A DNA stretch of 64,000 nucleotides from Monocercomonoides exilis (GCA_001643675.2 LSRY02000015.1:1008001-1072000); one strand, 5' to 3'; positions 11,801 through 24,362 are shown, counted from the first letter of the stretch. Notes: generated by a model not told the origin, from the sequence alone. A program made the numbers and translations.

Positions 11801-13181
11801 CATATTTCTTTTTCTTTGGAAAAAATGATTCTATATAATCGTTCTTTGTTTTCTTTAACACAAAATTATTTGTTTCTTTCTGGTTCCCTGCTCATTCTTT
11901 CCAATACCGGAGCAACTTTGACCAGTCATACACCTGTTTGTTTGAATGCATTCTTGATTTTTGAAGGAGTTGTTGCTGGAAAAAAGCTTCTAATAGAAAA
12001 TGAAAGACAGCGGAGCAAAATGCAGAAGAAGATCGATCAGATGAAGTTTTGAAATTATTGTCGAAAAAATTATTTGAATATTCAAAAAATAGAGTTATCA
12101 CATAGAAGAAAAAGATGAATCAAATTTGGTGGCAATTTTTTTGATGATGTTGTTTCTTTTTTTGCAAACGTTTCAACAGCTTCATTACAGTGTGATGAAT
12201 GGTTATCCAAAAGAAACAAAAATGATTTTGTTCCTCCTTTTTTCATTTTTTCTTCAATAAGGATTAACCAGTTTTCGCACATTATTTTTTCGAAGATTTT
12301 CGTTGTGATCCAGCCAGATGAAGCAAATATGTAGTTAATATTGAATGAAGAAAGTGTGAGAAATTCTGAAGGTGTTTTTTTTCACAGGCCAAAGAAGAAA
12401 AGATGACAAACATGAGCCATCCGCGTAGGCACATAAGCACAATGTTGTGTTGGAAGTCTTTTTCGGAGTAGGAGTCGAAGGAAGTTTCTGGTTTTGCAGA
12501 CATACCACAAGTTTGCAAGAATCCTCACCCAGATGAAGTGAAGTTTCATCAAAATAAAAGATACCTGATGGGACTATTTCTTTCTCATTCACAATCTGCG
12601 AAAGTTTATCAAACCACTTTCTGACGGAACAGAAGATTGGGAAGATATTTTTGCAGTGTCCAATTGCTTTGAAACAGCTGACTTCAATATTGAACTTTTC
12701 TGAATAACATAGTATGCGGCTGTTAAACTTGGTATTTTTTTCACTTCTTCGTCTTTTGAGGATTATTCCATATGCTCCACAATCTAAATATATTGAAAAA
12801 ATTAATTACAATAATAAAAAAGAACAAAAACCATTTTGTGCACGTCTTTAACTCTTATTGTTTCACCTTTTGAAAGAAGAACAATAACTTGATTCTCAAT
12901 TTTTTCTATTAAATCTTGTGTTATTATTGGTGGTCTTCCGTTTACTCCCGTAGGTCTTTTTTGCTTCTCTGCAGCTATTCCTCTGTACCACGAACCGTTA
13001 GAAATTGTTCCAGAATCGACAGCTGCTTTCTTCGAAATCGAATGATCTTTTCGAAGTTCGAATATTTTCAAAGAAATTGATTTTTGTCGAATAATTTCAA
13101 ATGTGGAAAATTCTTTTCTCAACTAAGGCTTTGATAATTCTTTTGAAATTGTCATCAACTTGGGTTTGTTTTTTGATCATG
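11800..13181 (-). pseudogene. pogo-like transposase relic 'pogo-3'
   Basis: On the minus strand the N-terminal part (about 13,180-12,832) has IFELRKDHSISKKAAVDSG, a helix-turn-helix-like stretch, and GVNGRPPIIT, which aligns with KVGRPQF of pogo-1. After a candidate 48-bp intron (12,784-12,831) come IFYFDETSLHLG (first catalytic Asp), CAYADGSCLSSFLLWPV, then FLFLLDNHSSHCN (second catalytic Asp) in a shifted frame. The third catalytic block is not recognisable. Frameshifts at several places make this a relic. I found no convincing terminal repeats. Confidence 0.65.
12784..12831 (-). other. Candidate 48-bp intron in pogo-3
   Basis: On the minus strand the sequence runs ATG|GTTTTTGTTC ... ATATTTAG|ATTGTGG. 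It lies at the same position in the gene as the introns of pogo-1 and pogo-2, just after the GRP linker and before the catalytic core. The reading phase is not clean in this decayed copy. Confidence 0.45.
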
Positions 13182-13395
13182 ATTGAAAAAATGTGAAAAT
13201 TAATTTTGATTTTTTATGTTCGTGCAACAAGGAATGCAGTTGTATGGAATTCTTTGAACAAATAAAGTTATTCTCGGAATTGCTGATATTGATTTTTTAA
13301 TATTTCTTATTAAGAAATGAGCAAAATATTTAGTTGATTCTCTCAACAAGGAGAATCAAATTTGAATAAAATATGGTCTTTGTTTGAATAGCAAA
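13182..13395. other. AT-rich intergenic DNA
   Basis: No frame or repeat recognised. Confidence 0.5.
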
Positions 13396-14110
13396 TTAAT
13401 GTCAATACTTAAAGGAATATAAATATATTGAAGAAAATGTTTTTAGATGAAATAATCGCTTTTCATTTTTTCTTGAAATCCTGGTTTTTGAAAGATTCGT
13501 TGGTTTTTGAACGATGGTCACTGGATGAACAGCCTGTATTGTTCCAGCTCCCCTACTGTATACATTGTTCAGTAGTGCCGAAGAATACCACTCGATCAGC
13601 GGGTTGTTGGACATTATCTCCATTTTGTCCACTATCACAATGTCCCCACACGGACATATCCATCACTTCGACGAGTTTTTCCGCTCATGCTCCACAACTG
13701 GAACTCACGCTCCTCAACAAGCACATGCTGCTTCATCCGGAACAGCCCACTTCAGCTCTTGAAACAAAACACCAAACTCACTGCTGTGGCCCCTCTCTCA
13801 ACTTGCACGCTCCTCCCACCGATCGTTTCCAGATCGCTTTGTCTCTACAACTCCCACCTAACAACACACTCCACAACCACCAGCGCACTTCCCCTGTCTT
13901 GCTCAATCTCCCATTCGCGTTTTCTATTATAATCATGAAAACTAATAACTACGACTGTATCACCACCCACTGCTGATGTTCTGCACTTTTCAACTATCAC
14001 CACCAACTGCCAAACACCCAGAGTTCCACGTTCATTCCCACAAACGCGATCCATCTCAGCCAGCCATTCGCATGTTACGCTCAACCTCTAAACTTTCACC
14101 GTTGTTTTCA
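13396..14110 (-). pseudogene. Decayed GC-richer gene fragment, possibly TmcB/cyclase family
   Basis: The minus strand holds a 79-codon frame (13,845-14,084) with GGDTVVVISFHDYNRKREWE, and a second frame at 13,402-13,638. The 'VVVISFHDYNRKRE' stretch followed by an E-D rich helix recalls the segment after a PAS-like domain in trichomonad TmcB/cyclase proteins. This is a resemblance from memory, not a demonstrated match. The plus strand is also open (13,428-13,976), but its Ser/Pro/His composition suggests a shadow. There is no start, and the frames are broken. Confidence 0.3.
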
Positions 14111-14623
14111 TTCAAATTAGCGTATCGTCATTATGCTCCACATATTTGTGAAAAACAAACTTTTATGATACAAATGAATTAAAAAAAATTTAAGAAAAAT
14201 CTCAAAAAATAAATGTTATTTTCAGACAACAATTGCATGACTTTTTGATATCAAAAACATATCAAAAGAATTTTTTTTTAAAGAAAAACACAAATAAATT
14301 TTTTATGACTAATTGACTGGAATTTCTTCAGTGTCCAGCAGTGACGTGAGTGATGTGGTATTTTTTCCATAAAAAAATTGATCACAACGCAATCCTATAT
14401 TTATTAATTCATCGTAAATAATAAATTGAAAATTTTTAATTATAAATATAATAAATTCCAATGAAATAAAGCATAGGTCTGAATTGTGCCGTTTTTTCTG
14501 CTTTGTTGTGGAAATTTTGAATTTAAAATTGTGAAATATCATAATTTTTTGTTGCCTAAATCAATCGGAATAATAAAAAATGCTTCTCTTTATTTTTTAC
14601 GATTTTTTTGTTTTGGTCACATA
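14111..14623. other. AT-rich intergenic DNA
   Basis: Nothing recognised apart from short frames. Confidence 0.55.
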
Positions 14624-15278
14624 CACCTAAAATAATTCAAAAACGAAAATTAATAATTCAATTTCGAAATTCATTTAAAACCGAAAATTTTAATGTATCT
14701 CGAGAATGGATTTCAAAAATTTTCAAGTTGTTTTTTAATCAATCAAATATTTATACTCAAATAACTGATTTTTTTAATTGATATATAAATCCAATCTATT
14801 TTTGAATTTTTTTTTTATTTTCGAAAATCATCAATGAAATGATAGAAATTTCAAGAAACTTCATTCTATTGAATATCAAAATAAAAATATTTAAATTTCA
14901 ATCACGTTTATTGAAAAATTTAGAACAAGAATTTATTCCCAATAGAAAAAAATGTTTTTCTTTGGAAAAAATATTTAAATCATCAATTTTTATTATGAAA
15001 ATGAATTCATTTTCTTTTAAAATTAACTTAGTAATAGAATATTTTCAATCAAAATAAATGAAAATTATATGAAGAAAATTCATAATCTTTCAAATATTCA
15101 TAAACAAAGTGAACTGATGAAATGCAAATTAATATTATTAAAAACCCAAAACACAAGTTATTCATTCCACAAATCAAAAAAAATGTCCATTTTCGAAATC
15201 GAATTAATAAATTACGAAATTGAATTATAAATTTTCAATTTTGAATTATTTTTTTTCGAATTCGAATTATTTTTGGTG
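14624..15278. mobile_element. Inverted-repeat element with TA ends (655 bp)
   Basis: The termini are CACCTAAAATAATTC on the left and GAATTATTTTTGGTG on the right, flanked by TA on both sides. The arms continue as GAAA/AATT-rich imperfect inverted repeats. Inside is a 72-codon frame (14,839-15,057) containing NFILLNIKIKIFKFQSRLLK; it may be the remnant of an internal gene, but I recognise nothing in it. The TA duplications suit a Tc1/mariner/pogo-type mechanism. Confidence 0.6.
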
Positions 15279-15379
15279 TATCCCATTGTAATTCAATTAT
15301 GATAGGGTAATCCAAAATATTTTGTTAAATTTTTATAATACGGTATTTGAATTGATGCGTTAAAAAAAAATATCACAAA

Positions 15380-18205
15380 AATAATCACCATAATGAGTCA
15401 TAATAAATTGAAATCGCCTTATCCAACTAACTAACACTTGAAAAATCATATCTGTTGATATTCTTAGAAGAATTTTTGAATTCCAGGAACGAATTGTTCG
15501 GATATCAGGAAGTTCCAAATTGCAACAAATTGCAGCTTATCATATATTTGATCATGGTTCAAACCGATTTAATAAAAAAACATTCAGTTTCACGTTAATT
15601 TTTTGATTATTCATTTAAAATTTCCCATTTGAATAATTTTTGCAAAGAAATATGGACAACATCATATGGGGCAAAATTTTTTCATTTTTGAAAAAAACCA
15701 TGTTTTGTTCCAAACTTATTCTGCACACATATCACAATGCATATAACATTATTATACAAAAAAATATTTGCAACGAAATCCATAACAATAATTTATTTTC
15801 ATTTTTGAAAACAAACGTGTTTTTTAAAGAAATATCAGGAGAATATTCATGAAAGGTGTGATTTGAATATTGTTTGCATAATAATATTATTTGAACAGGT
15901 CTCGAAGTTTCACTGAATTGTCTATGCTGCTTTTATTGATTTCATATTAACAGGAACTATCTGCGTTTTATTGTTGTGACAGAATGTGGAAATTTTGTTC
16001 ATTCGAACTGATAATTGGATGAAGACACGATAATATGAGTATTTATTGTATTTTCAAAATTTTCAAGAAATATAATTAAAAGAAAAAGAATAATCACTAT
16101 CTGTTTGAAAATAGCTTCCTTTCTTTCTTTATCATTATCTTTTTTTTTTCCCTCTTCCTCTATCTCCTATTCTTTTCACTCCTTTCAAACACATCCATCC
16201 CTCTCTTCTATCTTCCGTGTTAGTTGTTCACTTTTGTTTATTTTCATCGAGTGGTCTGTATTTTCCATCGTCTTCTTCATCCTTGTCTCAATTTCAGGCA
16301 TCTCTTCTTTATCCATACGGTTCTGCACAAAAGATGCCTGCTTTTTGATGATTGTGTTGGAAGGCATTGGTATTTCCTTGCATGGCTTGCGTGCTGTTGT
16401 GGAGGCGAAGAACGACTGGCTCGACAGAAAAATGGAAAGTGCTTCTGATGCACTCTTCGGCTGAGGGAAAGGTGAAGTGCGCAAATGCATGGAATGAGAT
16501 AGGGCTTTTGAAGGATGAAATAAAAGATATCAAGGTGGTGAAAATTATGAAATTTAGGTTTTAACAAAAAGTCTGTTATTTTTTAATGTTTTTTTTAACA
16601 ATTATTTTGAAAAAGAAATAGATTCACAACTTCATTCAATACTCAAAATGTTTTTATTCATTTTCATTTTCATCATCATCATAAACATTTTTATCATCAA
16701 AGCCAACACATCTCCTAATTCATTTATCCACCCTCTCCCACTGCAACACTGAAACCACCAGCATCATCTGCCACTTCGCTTATGTCTCTTCTCTTCAAGC
16801 ACACTTCTGCTCCCCTGTTTCTTCTCTTATTTCTCCCTGTCTTCACTCTCTCTGAGATATCTGCCTTTGCAGAATGCACTTGTTCTTCACATACTAGTTC
16901 AGCGCAACCATTAGATGTGTTTGTGGAGGATGTCTCGCTCCATTTAACAGATAAGAAAAACGACAAAATAATATAGCTGCTAATTTCACTTGGATGTCTC
17001 ATAGTGTTGAATGGACTTGTGCTGTTTGCAGTGGGGAAGATATCTTTTCGGAAGAAGAAGAAAGAGGAGAAAGAGGAGAAGGAAGAGAAAAAGGAAAAGG
17101 TGATGATGATGAAGATGCTTGTAGAACTGTGCATGTCACAATAGATAAATACGCCTCCATCCACTTTTCATTCATCTCTCTATTTTGTGTGCACAGCAAC
17201 TCTTCTGACTTGAGGAGCAGCCAGCCAACCCAAATCTGTGTCAAATGCTTCTCCAAAAGCAAAAGATATGACTTATGCTCAGCAACATCGGGATGAATGG
17301 AACAAAAACAAAACAAAGCGAGAGAACAAAGGGAAGCAAAGTTGCTGGGTGCTTTTGTTGAAGAAAGAAGAACATCACAAAATGACTGCGAAATGATCGT
17401 GTTTAATGCATCTTCTGGTGAAATTGGAATAGATGGAAGCGAAGTTGTGGAAAAGGATGAATCCGATGCAAAAAGAGGAGTCGGTTTTGTTCCTTTCAAA
17501 ATCATAAGAATGGAGAAAAAAGAGGACGCAGACGGAGATGGTGAATTATACAGACAAGAAATGAGAGAAGTCAACAATGCTAATGCTTCTTCACGCGGAA
17601 CCGGAGGCAGCTCATCCTGGCAAGCACTGTTACCATCCAGAGGAGCAAGAGAATACAGCGACTTCACTGCATATGTCCACATTCCCGACTGCTTTGACAG
17701 AGAAGGAGAAAGAAAGTCCTGGCAGCGCTGAGGGTAATTGGCAAGGAGTAGCAGCCAAGAGCAAACAGGAGACAGAAAGCAGATATCGCGAGGAAGAGGA
17801 ACAGAGGGACGAATTGGATGGCTTTCTTCTGCTCGGCAGGCAGAAGATCAAGCAGCGATGTGAAGAAGAAGAAGAGGTGCTGGAGCAGAATGGAGAGGTG
17901 CTGCTGTGATTGAGAGGCGTCTGATCTAGATAAATACACCGAGACTCACTTCAGGATAGCCGAAAAGGCGCAGAGGAGCTCTCGGAAGAAGCACAGATAA
18001 TGTAATTGAAGAGAACCCGCGTCTTGCCTGCATTCCGATGAAGATGGAGAAGAAGTACGGAAATCAAGATGATCAACCCGAAGAAAAAGTCTGGGGCTGT
18101 TAGTGAGAAAAATAAAGGGACAATTTCATTTGAGATGGAAAAGAAAAACAAACTATTTAAAACAGAAATCTTCTCAGTGCAATCCATTTCATCTGCTTCT
18201 CATCA
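15380..18205 (+). repeat. Left arm of a large inverted duplication
   Basis: This 2.8-kb segment is repeated in reverse orientation at about 60,505-63,334. From 16,019 to 18,088 the two arms are almost identical, apart from a few length changes in homopolymers. From 15,380 to 16,018 they are similar, with many substitutions and one segment of roughly 110 bp that does not match. From 18,089 to 18,205 they match at roughly three quarters of positions by eye. Confidence 0.92.
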
Positions 18206-20270
18206 GTTTATTATACTCCTTCTTCAATTCTCAAGCAGTCTGTTTTTTCTTTGGTACTTATGTCGAATTATCCTTCTCCTTTTCTTTCGTCTTCACCTTC
18301 GTCTTCGTCTTTCCATTCTTCTTTACCATTTTTTGCCACTTCTTCTTCTCCTCTATCACTATTTTATCATTTTTCGTCTTTTTCTCATATTCTTGTATTT
18401 TGTCTGTTTCAATTCCTTCAACTCCTTCTTCATCTTCATTTTTTTCTTCGTCTTCATCTTCACTTCCTCCTGCTCCACTTCATTCTTCTTATTCTTCTTC
18501 CTTCTCCTCTCCTTCTTCTCTTCTTTACACAACCGCTCCACCATCTGAACGTTATCCTCATTCTTCAACATTTGTTCACTCTTCACTTCGACCTTCAATG
18601 TTATTTATTCTCCTTCTCTTATTTCTGATTCCTCACACTCATCATCATCGTCTTCTTCTCATCCTCCTCCAACTTCTTCTTCTATTCCAATAAGTTCATT
18701 TACGGTTTTCCTTCTTCTTCTTCTTTCCTCACATCTTGCCCTTTGTTTCGATTTCGTGAGCCATCTCAGCGAAAACGATAGGACAAATGAAAGATAATAA
18801 GTGTCTGAGAAGCTGGTTATGTCTGCTTCGTTATGAATGTTTCAACAAAGACAACGCTCATTTCATTTTTAGACTCGTTCTGCAGTGGAGACGATGGAGA
18901 CTGAAGCACAGACCTCTGGAAATGTTGTATCTGATGCTAGAAAGACAGATCTGTGTGGGGTGTTCCACTAGCTCCTTCATAACAAAAGGCCCACCGAAAT
19001 CTTGTGATGCTTGGAGCGACTGAGGGTGTCGCTGCACTTCCTTGTTGCTGAAGAGTGCAGAGTTAACATGCGCATAATGTGTGGAGACAAATTCATCAGT
19101 TCGTACAACGAGGATTTATGAGCAAGTGTTTCATCAACATCTGCTTTTTTAACTGCTCGATGATTACATCAGCTTTGAAAGCCTGAGTGCTTTGCTGTGA
19201 AGAATCAGGCAGCGAATGTGCAGTTAAAGTTGGTTAAAGAGAAACAGAAAGAAATAGAGAGAGAAAGAAAAAGGGAGAGGAAGAGAGAGAGAGAGGGAGG
19301 GGAAGAGAACAGGATAGAAGGCAAATTGAGTGAGCATCTTGAATTTTTCGTAACTAAAACATATTCCCATAATCATATTTGGTTGGCTCTCCGTTATAAA
19401 GATCGTGTTCATCAGATACTGTTAGGCAACACTTGTGCTCGCCAGTTCGGGATCATCCACAGATTTGTCTGTGGAAAGCGTCCAGGTGGAAACAGTTGGA
19501 AAAGAAAAAAAACAAGTATTAGACGAAGAAGAAGCAAAAGAAGAAGAGAAAGAAGATGGTGATGAAGGAGAAGAAGATTTAGAAGGTGATGATGGAGATG
19601 GATAAATTCTTCGAGAAAAAGAAGAAGAAGAAGAAGAAGAATAAGTGGAAACTGAAGAAATTTCTCCATTTTTGTTTGCACTGAGCGGAGGCAGAAACAG
19701 AAATGTATTCATGAAAAAAGAAGCTCAGTGCTATTCAGATTCTCTGTAAGTCGAGCTGCTTTTGAAAAACATATAAAATATATCTTCTGACCTGACTCCC
19801 TCCAATGGTCATTTCATTCCCATTCTTCACCTTCCTCGCCTAGAAAACTCTTCATCACTTCTTACAAATTGTTTTCATCAAAATCCTGCAGTCCATTCAA
19901 CCCATCAAACTTCTCTTTCTTCAGCGATATCTTCCATTAATGCCCTCTTCCTCCTTCATTTGGCTCTTGCATTCTCAAATGAAACAAACGAACTGCGCTG
20001 CTTTGCTTGTTCATTGCTCCTGTTGGATTTAGCTATTGAACGCACTAAATTTCCTGGTGTTACACGACACCTGCAACGCCAATCCCTGTTGAGAATACAA
20101 TAGAACGGAAACAGAAACAGAACCAGACAATTAAATGAGCTGAAAGAAGAATTCAACAAGGAAGTTAGAGATTCAATTACTCTCCTTATATCATTGCCGT
20201 GAGCCATCCTTCTTCCTCCTGTAACGCTTCTTATCCACTCCCTCAGAAGCTCCATATCACCTTTGTTCTT
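16100..20270 (-). pseudogene. Decayed large membrane-protein gene, left copy, 3' part
   Basis: Consistent minus-strand coding character runs from 20,270 down to about 16,100. In order there is MELLREWIRSVTGGRRMAHG and a hydrophobic segment (FNCLVLFLFPFYCIL) at 19,956-20,255; an open stretch with RTDEFVSTHYAHVNSALFSN near 19,000-19,130; a Lys/Glu-rich linker at 18,359-18,598; a strongly hydrophobic segment (AIQFVPLFLFLAISAFCLLF) at 17,664-17,939; a 227-codon frame at 16,999-17,682; and a 146-codon frame at 16,724-17,164. Layout and composition resemble the TmcB-like gene at 49-55 kb. Frames are broken many times. The upstream part is displaced to 23,624-23,830 by the insertion at 20,279-23,615. 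Confidence 0.5.
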
Positions 20271-20278
20271 TCTTTATG

Positions 20279-20497
20279 GGCATAGGTGTAAATTGTACCA
20301 CTTTTTGTGAGCACTTTTGAAATTTTTTAACTAAACACCGTTAATATACATAATTAAGCAAAGCGGTTCAAGGAGGGAAATTTCGAAATTCGATCATGAA
20401 AATTTTCAAAAAAATTTTGATAATTTGCAACCCATAATATTTTCATTAAGATCACAAAGAATTAAAAATTCAATTTGACGACTTCACAAAGTTCAAA
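20279..20497 (+). repeat. Left 219-bp terminal inverted repeat
   Basis: Matches the reverse complement of 23,397-23,615 along its whole length; I saw no mismatch by eye. The outer end is GGCATAGGTGTAAATTG and the inner end ...CTTCACAAAGTTCAAA. Confidence 0.9.
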
Positions 20498-20829
20498 GCA
20501 ACTTCGCAATGAAACGGCCAAAGAAGAACTAATTTTATATTGTTTGTCTTGGAGTATTTTCACTTTCACAGTTTTTAATACAGTTATTATTCAATAATTC
20601 AATATTTGAATTATGAACTTGTACACACATAATAGTGGACATCGTGAATTTTGCAATTGCAAATACATTAAATGATGAACATGATGTTTGTATATTTGTT
20701 TTTTGTTTATAAGAATATCACTGTTTTTTTCATTGCTTTTGTATTTGTTTCTATATTAATGTTAAATATTTGCAACATAAACTTGTTTATCATTGGAATT
20801 GTGCACATATGTTTAAGTATTTATCTATT

Positions 20830-21810
20830 TCATTCGCAGTTTTATTCGCAGGCGTTTCAGTGATGATTGAAGGATCAAAATGAAAGAATGAAAGGAAATG
20901 ATTAAAGTGAAATGTGTGGAATGACCAAGGCAGATGCATGCAAGGCGGGAAGGTGTGTTGCGGGGATAAACATAACGCAGCTGAGCTCTGCAATCAAAGT
21001 GTTTATCAGAAGGCATGAGAGTGAAAGGGCAACGATCGGTGTGAAGAAAAATGTTATAATAACTGAGAAAGGAAAGACAGTGAGTGTTATAGAGACGAAT
21101 ACTCTTTCTTCTTAATCAGCAACGCTGTTCACTGTGATGGGCGGGAAGTTGGAGTCGAAATTATTATGCTAGCTGAAATAACGGTAAATCCCAGGTTTGA
21201 AGAAGTGTATCCAATAAAATCATCCGAATTTGTGCTGTTTCGGCCACAGCTGCCAATAACTGCCATTGAAGAATAAACAAAATTCTGCTTAAGCCCCTAA
21301 TCTCCACGCTGCACCGCTCACAATCGCTGTTTCCATTGCTCCCATCGCCTTCCCCTCCGTTTTGTCCCACACAGGCACCCGGATCATCGAAAAATTCTTC
21401 TGTTGGGAAACATCCCCAGCTGTGCCCTGCTGAGAAATAAAATCCGAAAAAAAGAACATAAAAAAGGTGCAACACATCAACATCCCCCTCGTGAGGCAAA
21501 CAAAATGGCACACCTCCACCAGTATGGCTGAAAAGATAACATTCTGAATGGAAACAACGCCACCCACCGGAACCAAGCTGCTCCAAAAGCCCACTCATAC
21601 GGCAAACTCACAACACTTTGCAGGCACAGCGCATAGAAAGAGGTATCACAAACATGTTCAATGCGCATGAACAGCCCTCAGATAGATGAATCGCTGCCCC
21701 ATTTCCCAGCCAGCTCAGAGACTCAGCAGCCGTATAACCTAAAGGTTCAAAAAACTCCCCACGAGGATACTGTACAATATATCTGCACCATACAGAATCG
21801 TTTTTCAAAA
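20830..21810 (-). pseudogene. Gene fragment carried inside the 3.3-kb transposon
   Basis: This block is richer in G+C than the rest of the element. The minus strand contains successive frames in different phases: 21,608-21,808 with YPRGEFFEPLGYTAAESLSW, 21,289-21,594 with hydrophobic segments (ILVEVCHFVCLTRGMLMCCT), and 21,164-21,598 overlapping. They read like pieces of a multi-pass membrane protein, in the same orientation as the flanking host pseudogene. The plus strand also has a frame at 20,912-21,115, so the coding strand is not certain. I infer capture of a host gene piece. Confidence 0.4.
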
Positions 21811-22259
21811 AGCTCGATGATTATTTTCGCTAATTATTGATTTTCATTTCACATTCACAAACTTTTTATTAACTAATTCATTTCTTCAAAAATATTTCAA
21901 AAAAATGCGAAATGTTGAACTTAAAGTTGTCTATAAGAGCTGATTTCCAAAAATTCATTTCATAATTTTTGCAAATGTGTTTATTTAGCTTGACTGTTTT
22001 CTAAAGGAAATGCACACTTTGATTCTCCTGTGTTTTTCGTTCCTTCTTCAGACGCCATTCAGAAACCTGGATGAAATAAAGATAGCTCTATAAAAAAAAA
22101 AAAACAATTAAAAAAACAAAAATGAATTGATAAAGATAATTTGAAAAAATCAACAGCAATGAAATAAAAATTCAAAAAAATTTAGATGAACGAGTTTGTA
22201 ATTAAGAAATCAAAGATTTCGTAATCTGAACAAACAAATGAAGTTTCTATGAATATTAA

Positions 22260-23060
22260 CTGTATACCACTTTCAATTGCCTCCTTGTCTAAACCTCTAA
22301 GTTTTCTCCTCCTCTTTATCCTTCTTCACTTCTCGTTCAGAAAAGCTCTATTGCTTCAAAATTCCCCATGACCATCTCAATCTCCTTTCCTCGAATTTCA
22401 GAAAGCAAAATCTTCCAGCCTCTATCGTCAATTACGTCTGCATTTTTTTCGCTGCTGTTTGATGTGGTTTGTGATCATCCATTATTACCTCCTCTTTCAT
22501 TTCTTGCCTCGAAAAGACTTATCCTTTCCTCAGCTTCATCTTCACTCCCCGCAACCTGCCACATATCATCCTATCTCTTTTCACTTCTCCCATTTTTTTA
22601 CGCTGTTTTCTATTCTGTTTCTTCTGAAACATGCAGTTGCTTTCACTTCTATCATTAGAAACAAATACTTCAAATTCATTCCTCCAATTATTACATAAAG
22701 ATTTTTTCGCATGCAAACACTCCTCAAAACCTTTTTCTTTCCCGCAGCAACTTCTTCACTTCATGACTCTTCTTTTTCTTTCTCTTTACCCAACATTCCA
22801 TAGATCCTAAACTCAATGACCAAGTTCCTGTGTGACTAACAATCTTTGTCTAACAAGCTATTTCTTCCTTCTCTCTTCTTTCAACATTTCTCGCTTCAAA
22901 TTCACTGTGCATACAATCATCTCGTCAGCTGTTCTTCTTCTTTCCATCTTCCTCCAAGATGCATTGAAAATGACAAGCAAATAATCATTCCTTTTTCAGC
23001 ATCTTGAAATTTAACTTTGTTTTTGTTTGATCCATCAATTCACTTTATGTGTCATCTCTT
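22260..23060. other. CT-rich block inside the transposon
   Basis: Plus-strand CT-rich DNA gives Ser/Phe/Leu-rich frames on plus (22,368-22,658) and Lys/Arg/Glu-rich frames on minus (22,519-22,716). It could be a captured charged-linker segment of the same gene type. The DNA at 21,811-22,259 and 23,061-23,396 is AT-rich with nothing visible. Confidence 0.35.
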
Positions 23061-23396
23061 TCGTCAAGAATCGCTTCCGTCTTTTGAAAAGCAGCGTTTA
23101 ATTCAACTTCTATTTTATCAATTGTTTATTAAGGAAATTAAAAGAAGAATGATAAATGTTTTATAACTATTTTTTAAAAATTAGAAACATTGATATACAA
23201 TAATCCAAACGCATTTCATTAATAGCTTTATTTGACTTTGCTTGATTAACAACAACTTTTATTGAGTGAACGCTATTTATAAATCCAACTATTGAATCAG
23301 TTAAAAATTATGACATAAAGGAAATATAAGTGGTAAATTCATCGAGAGAACAATACCTAATTAAACTCTGGTATAAATATAAAAACTTGAAGTTTA

Positions 23397-23615
23397 TTTG
23401 AACTTTGTGAAGTCGTCAAATTGAATTTTTAATTCTTTGTGATCTTAATGAAAATATTATGGGTTGCAAATTATCAAAATTTTTTTGAAAATTTTCATGA
23501 TCGAATTTCGAAATTTCCCTCCTTGAACCGCTTTGCTTAATTATGTATATTAACGGTGTTTAGTTAAAAAATTTCAAAAGTGCTCACAAAAAGTGGTACA
23601 ATTTACACCTATGCC
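23397..23615 (-). repeat. Right 219-bp terminal inverted repeat
   Basis: Reverse complement of 20,279-20,497. It is followed directly by the right copy of the TCTTTATG target duplication. Confidence 0.9.
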
Positions 23616-23623
23616 TCTTTATG

Positions 23624-23830
23624 TTCGTTTCGTTGCGGACTTCATTGGAGTGAGGTTGCACATATCACGCACTTTTCTTTCTCTCTCATATTTCTCTTCT
23701 CTTTCCTTCTCCTTCTGCAAAATCCTGATCTTCTGCTCCTCTTTTATCTGCGACAATTGCTTCCAGCTTGTGGGACTCGTTGAAGTAATTGCTTCCATCA
23801 TTCGCTCCTATATCTTCTCCTTCGATAAAA
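23624..23830 (-). pseudogene. Upstream piece of the interrupted left membrane-protein gene
   Basis: The minus frame reads MMEAITSTSPTSWKQLSQIK, followed by an E/K/R-rich helix and RDMCNLTPMKSATKRT, and then runs into the target duplication of the 3.3-kb transposon. Removing the element and one TSD copy would place this directly before the frame at 19,956-20,255. A charged helix before a membrane segment fits the TmcB-like layout. Strand and composition agree with the 3' part. Confidence 0.45.
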
Positions 23831-24177
23831 ACTTATACATTAATGACCTCTTGTTCTTCTTGTTAAATCAAAGTTAATAAAAAAAAAATATGTCTCCCTC
23901 CTTCATAAAGAAAATAGAAATGTTAACTGAAAGATAATCGAATCCAATGAAATTAACATTGATTTCAATTGGTTTTCAGTAAAAGCAAGAAAGAATTCAA
24001 AAGAATATCATTTGTTATTATTATCGCATTCGAATCAATTATTGGCCATTTATTATCATCATATTGATATTTCTGTTCATTTTAAACATTATGAATTTTT
24101 ATCATTTCGTCGTTTTTCTAACACTCAATTTTTTGAATAGTTTTTATTATTAGTCTGTGATCAGATAATTTATAAAA
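23831..24177. other. AT-rich intergenic DNA
   Basis: No gene or repeat recognised. Confidence 0.55.
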
Positions 24178-24362
24178 ATGTTTAGTAACAAATCAAAAAC
24201 TGATAAAAGTCGAATTGCATCAACTATTGTAGATACGATATTTCATGCATCACCTGAGGATCCGGAGGGATGTTTTGAATATTTTGTTTTCCGCTCCAAA
24301 TTTGGTGAATCCTTCCGGAAAGTGTTGGAGGTTAATCGCGCTGGTATGTTTAATTTTTGATA

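Larger units (their letters stand above)
20279..23615. mobile_element. 3,337-bp transposon with 219-bp inverted ends and 8-bp TSD
   Basis: The left end (20,279-20,497) and right end (23,397-23,615) are inverted copies of each other over 219 bp, starting GGCATAGGTGTAAATTG. The octamer TCTTTATG flanks the element on both sides (20,271-20,278 and 23,616-23,623). No transposase gene is recognisable inside; instead there are GC-richer gene-like fragments and a CT-rich block. Long inverted ends, a duplication of 8 bp and captured sequence resemble Pack-type non-autonomous elements of the MULE, hAT or Merlin type. The family cannot be fixed from the ends alone. Confidence 0.88.

Noticed and set aside
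13428-13976. Plus-strand 182-codon frame
   Set aside because: Its Ser/Pro/His/Thr-rich composition without motifs looks like a shadow of the minus-strand fragment.
18103-18693. Plus-strand Ser/Phe/Leu-rich frames of 125-196 codons
   Set aside because: CT-rich low complexity. The minus strand gives a charged linker that fits the flanking minus-strand relic better.
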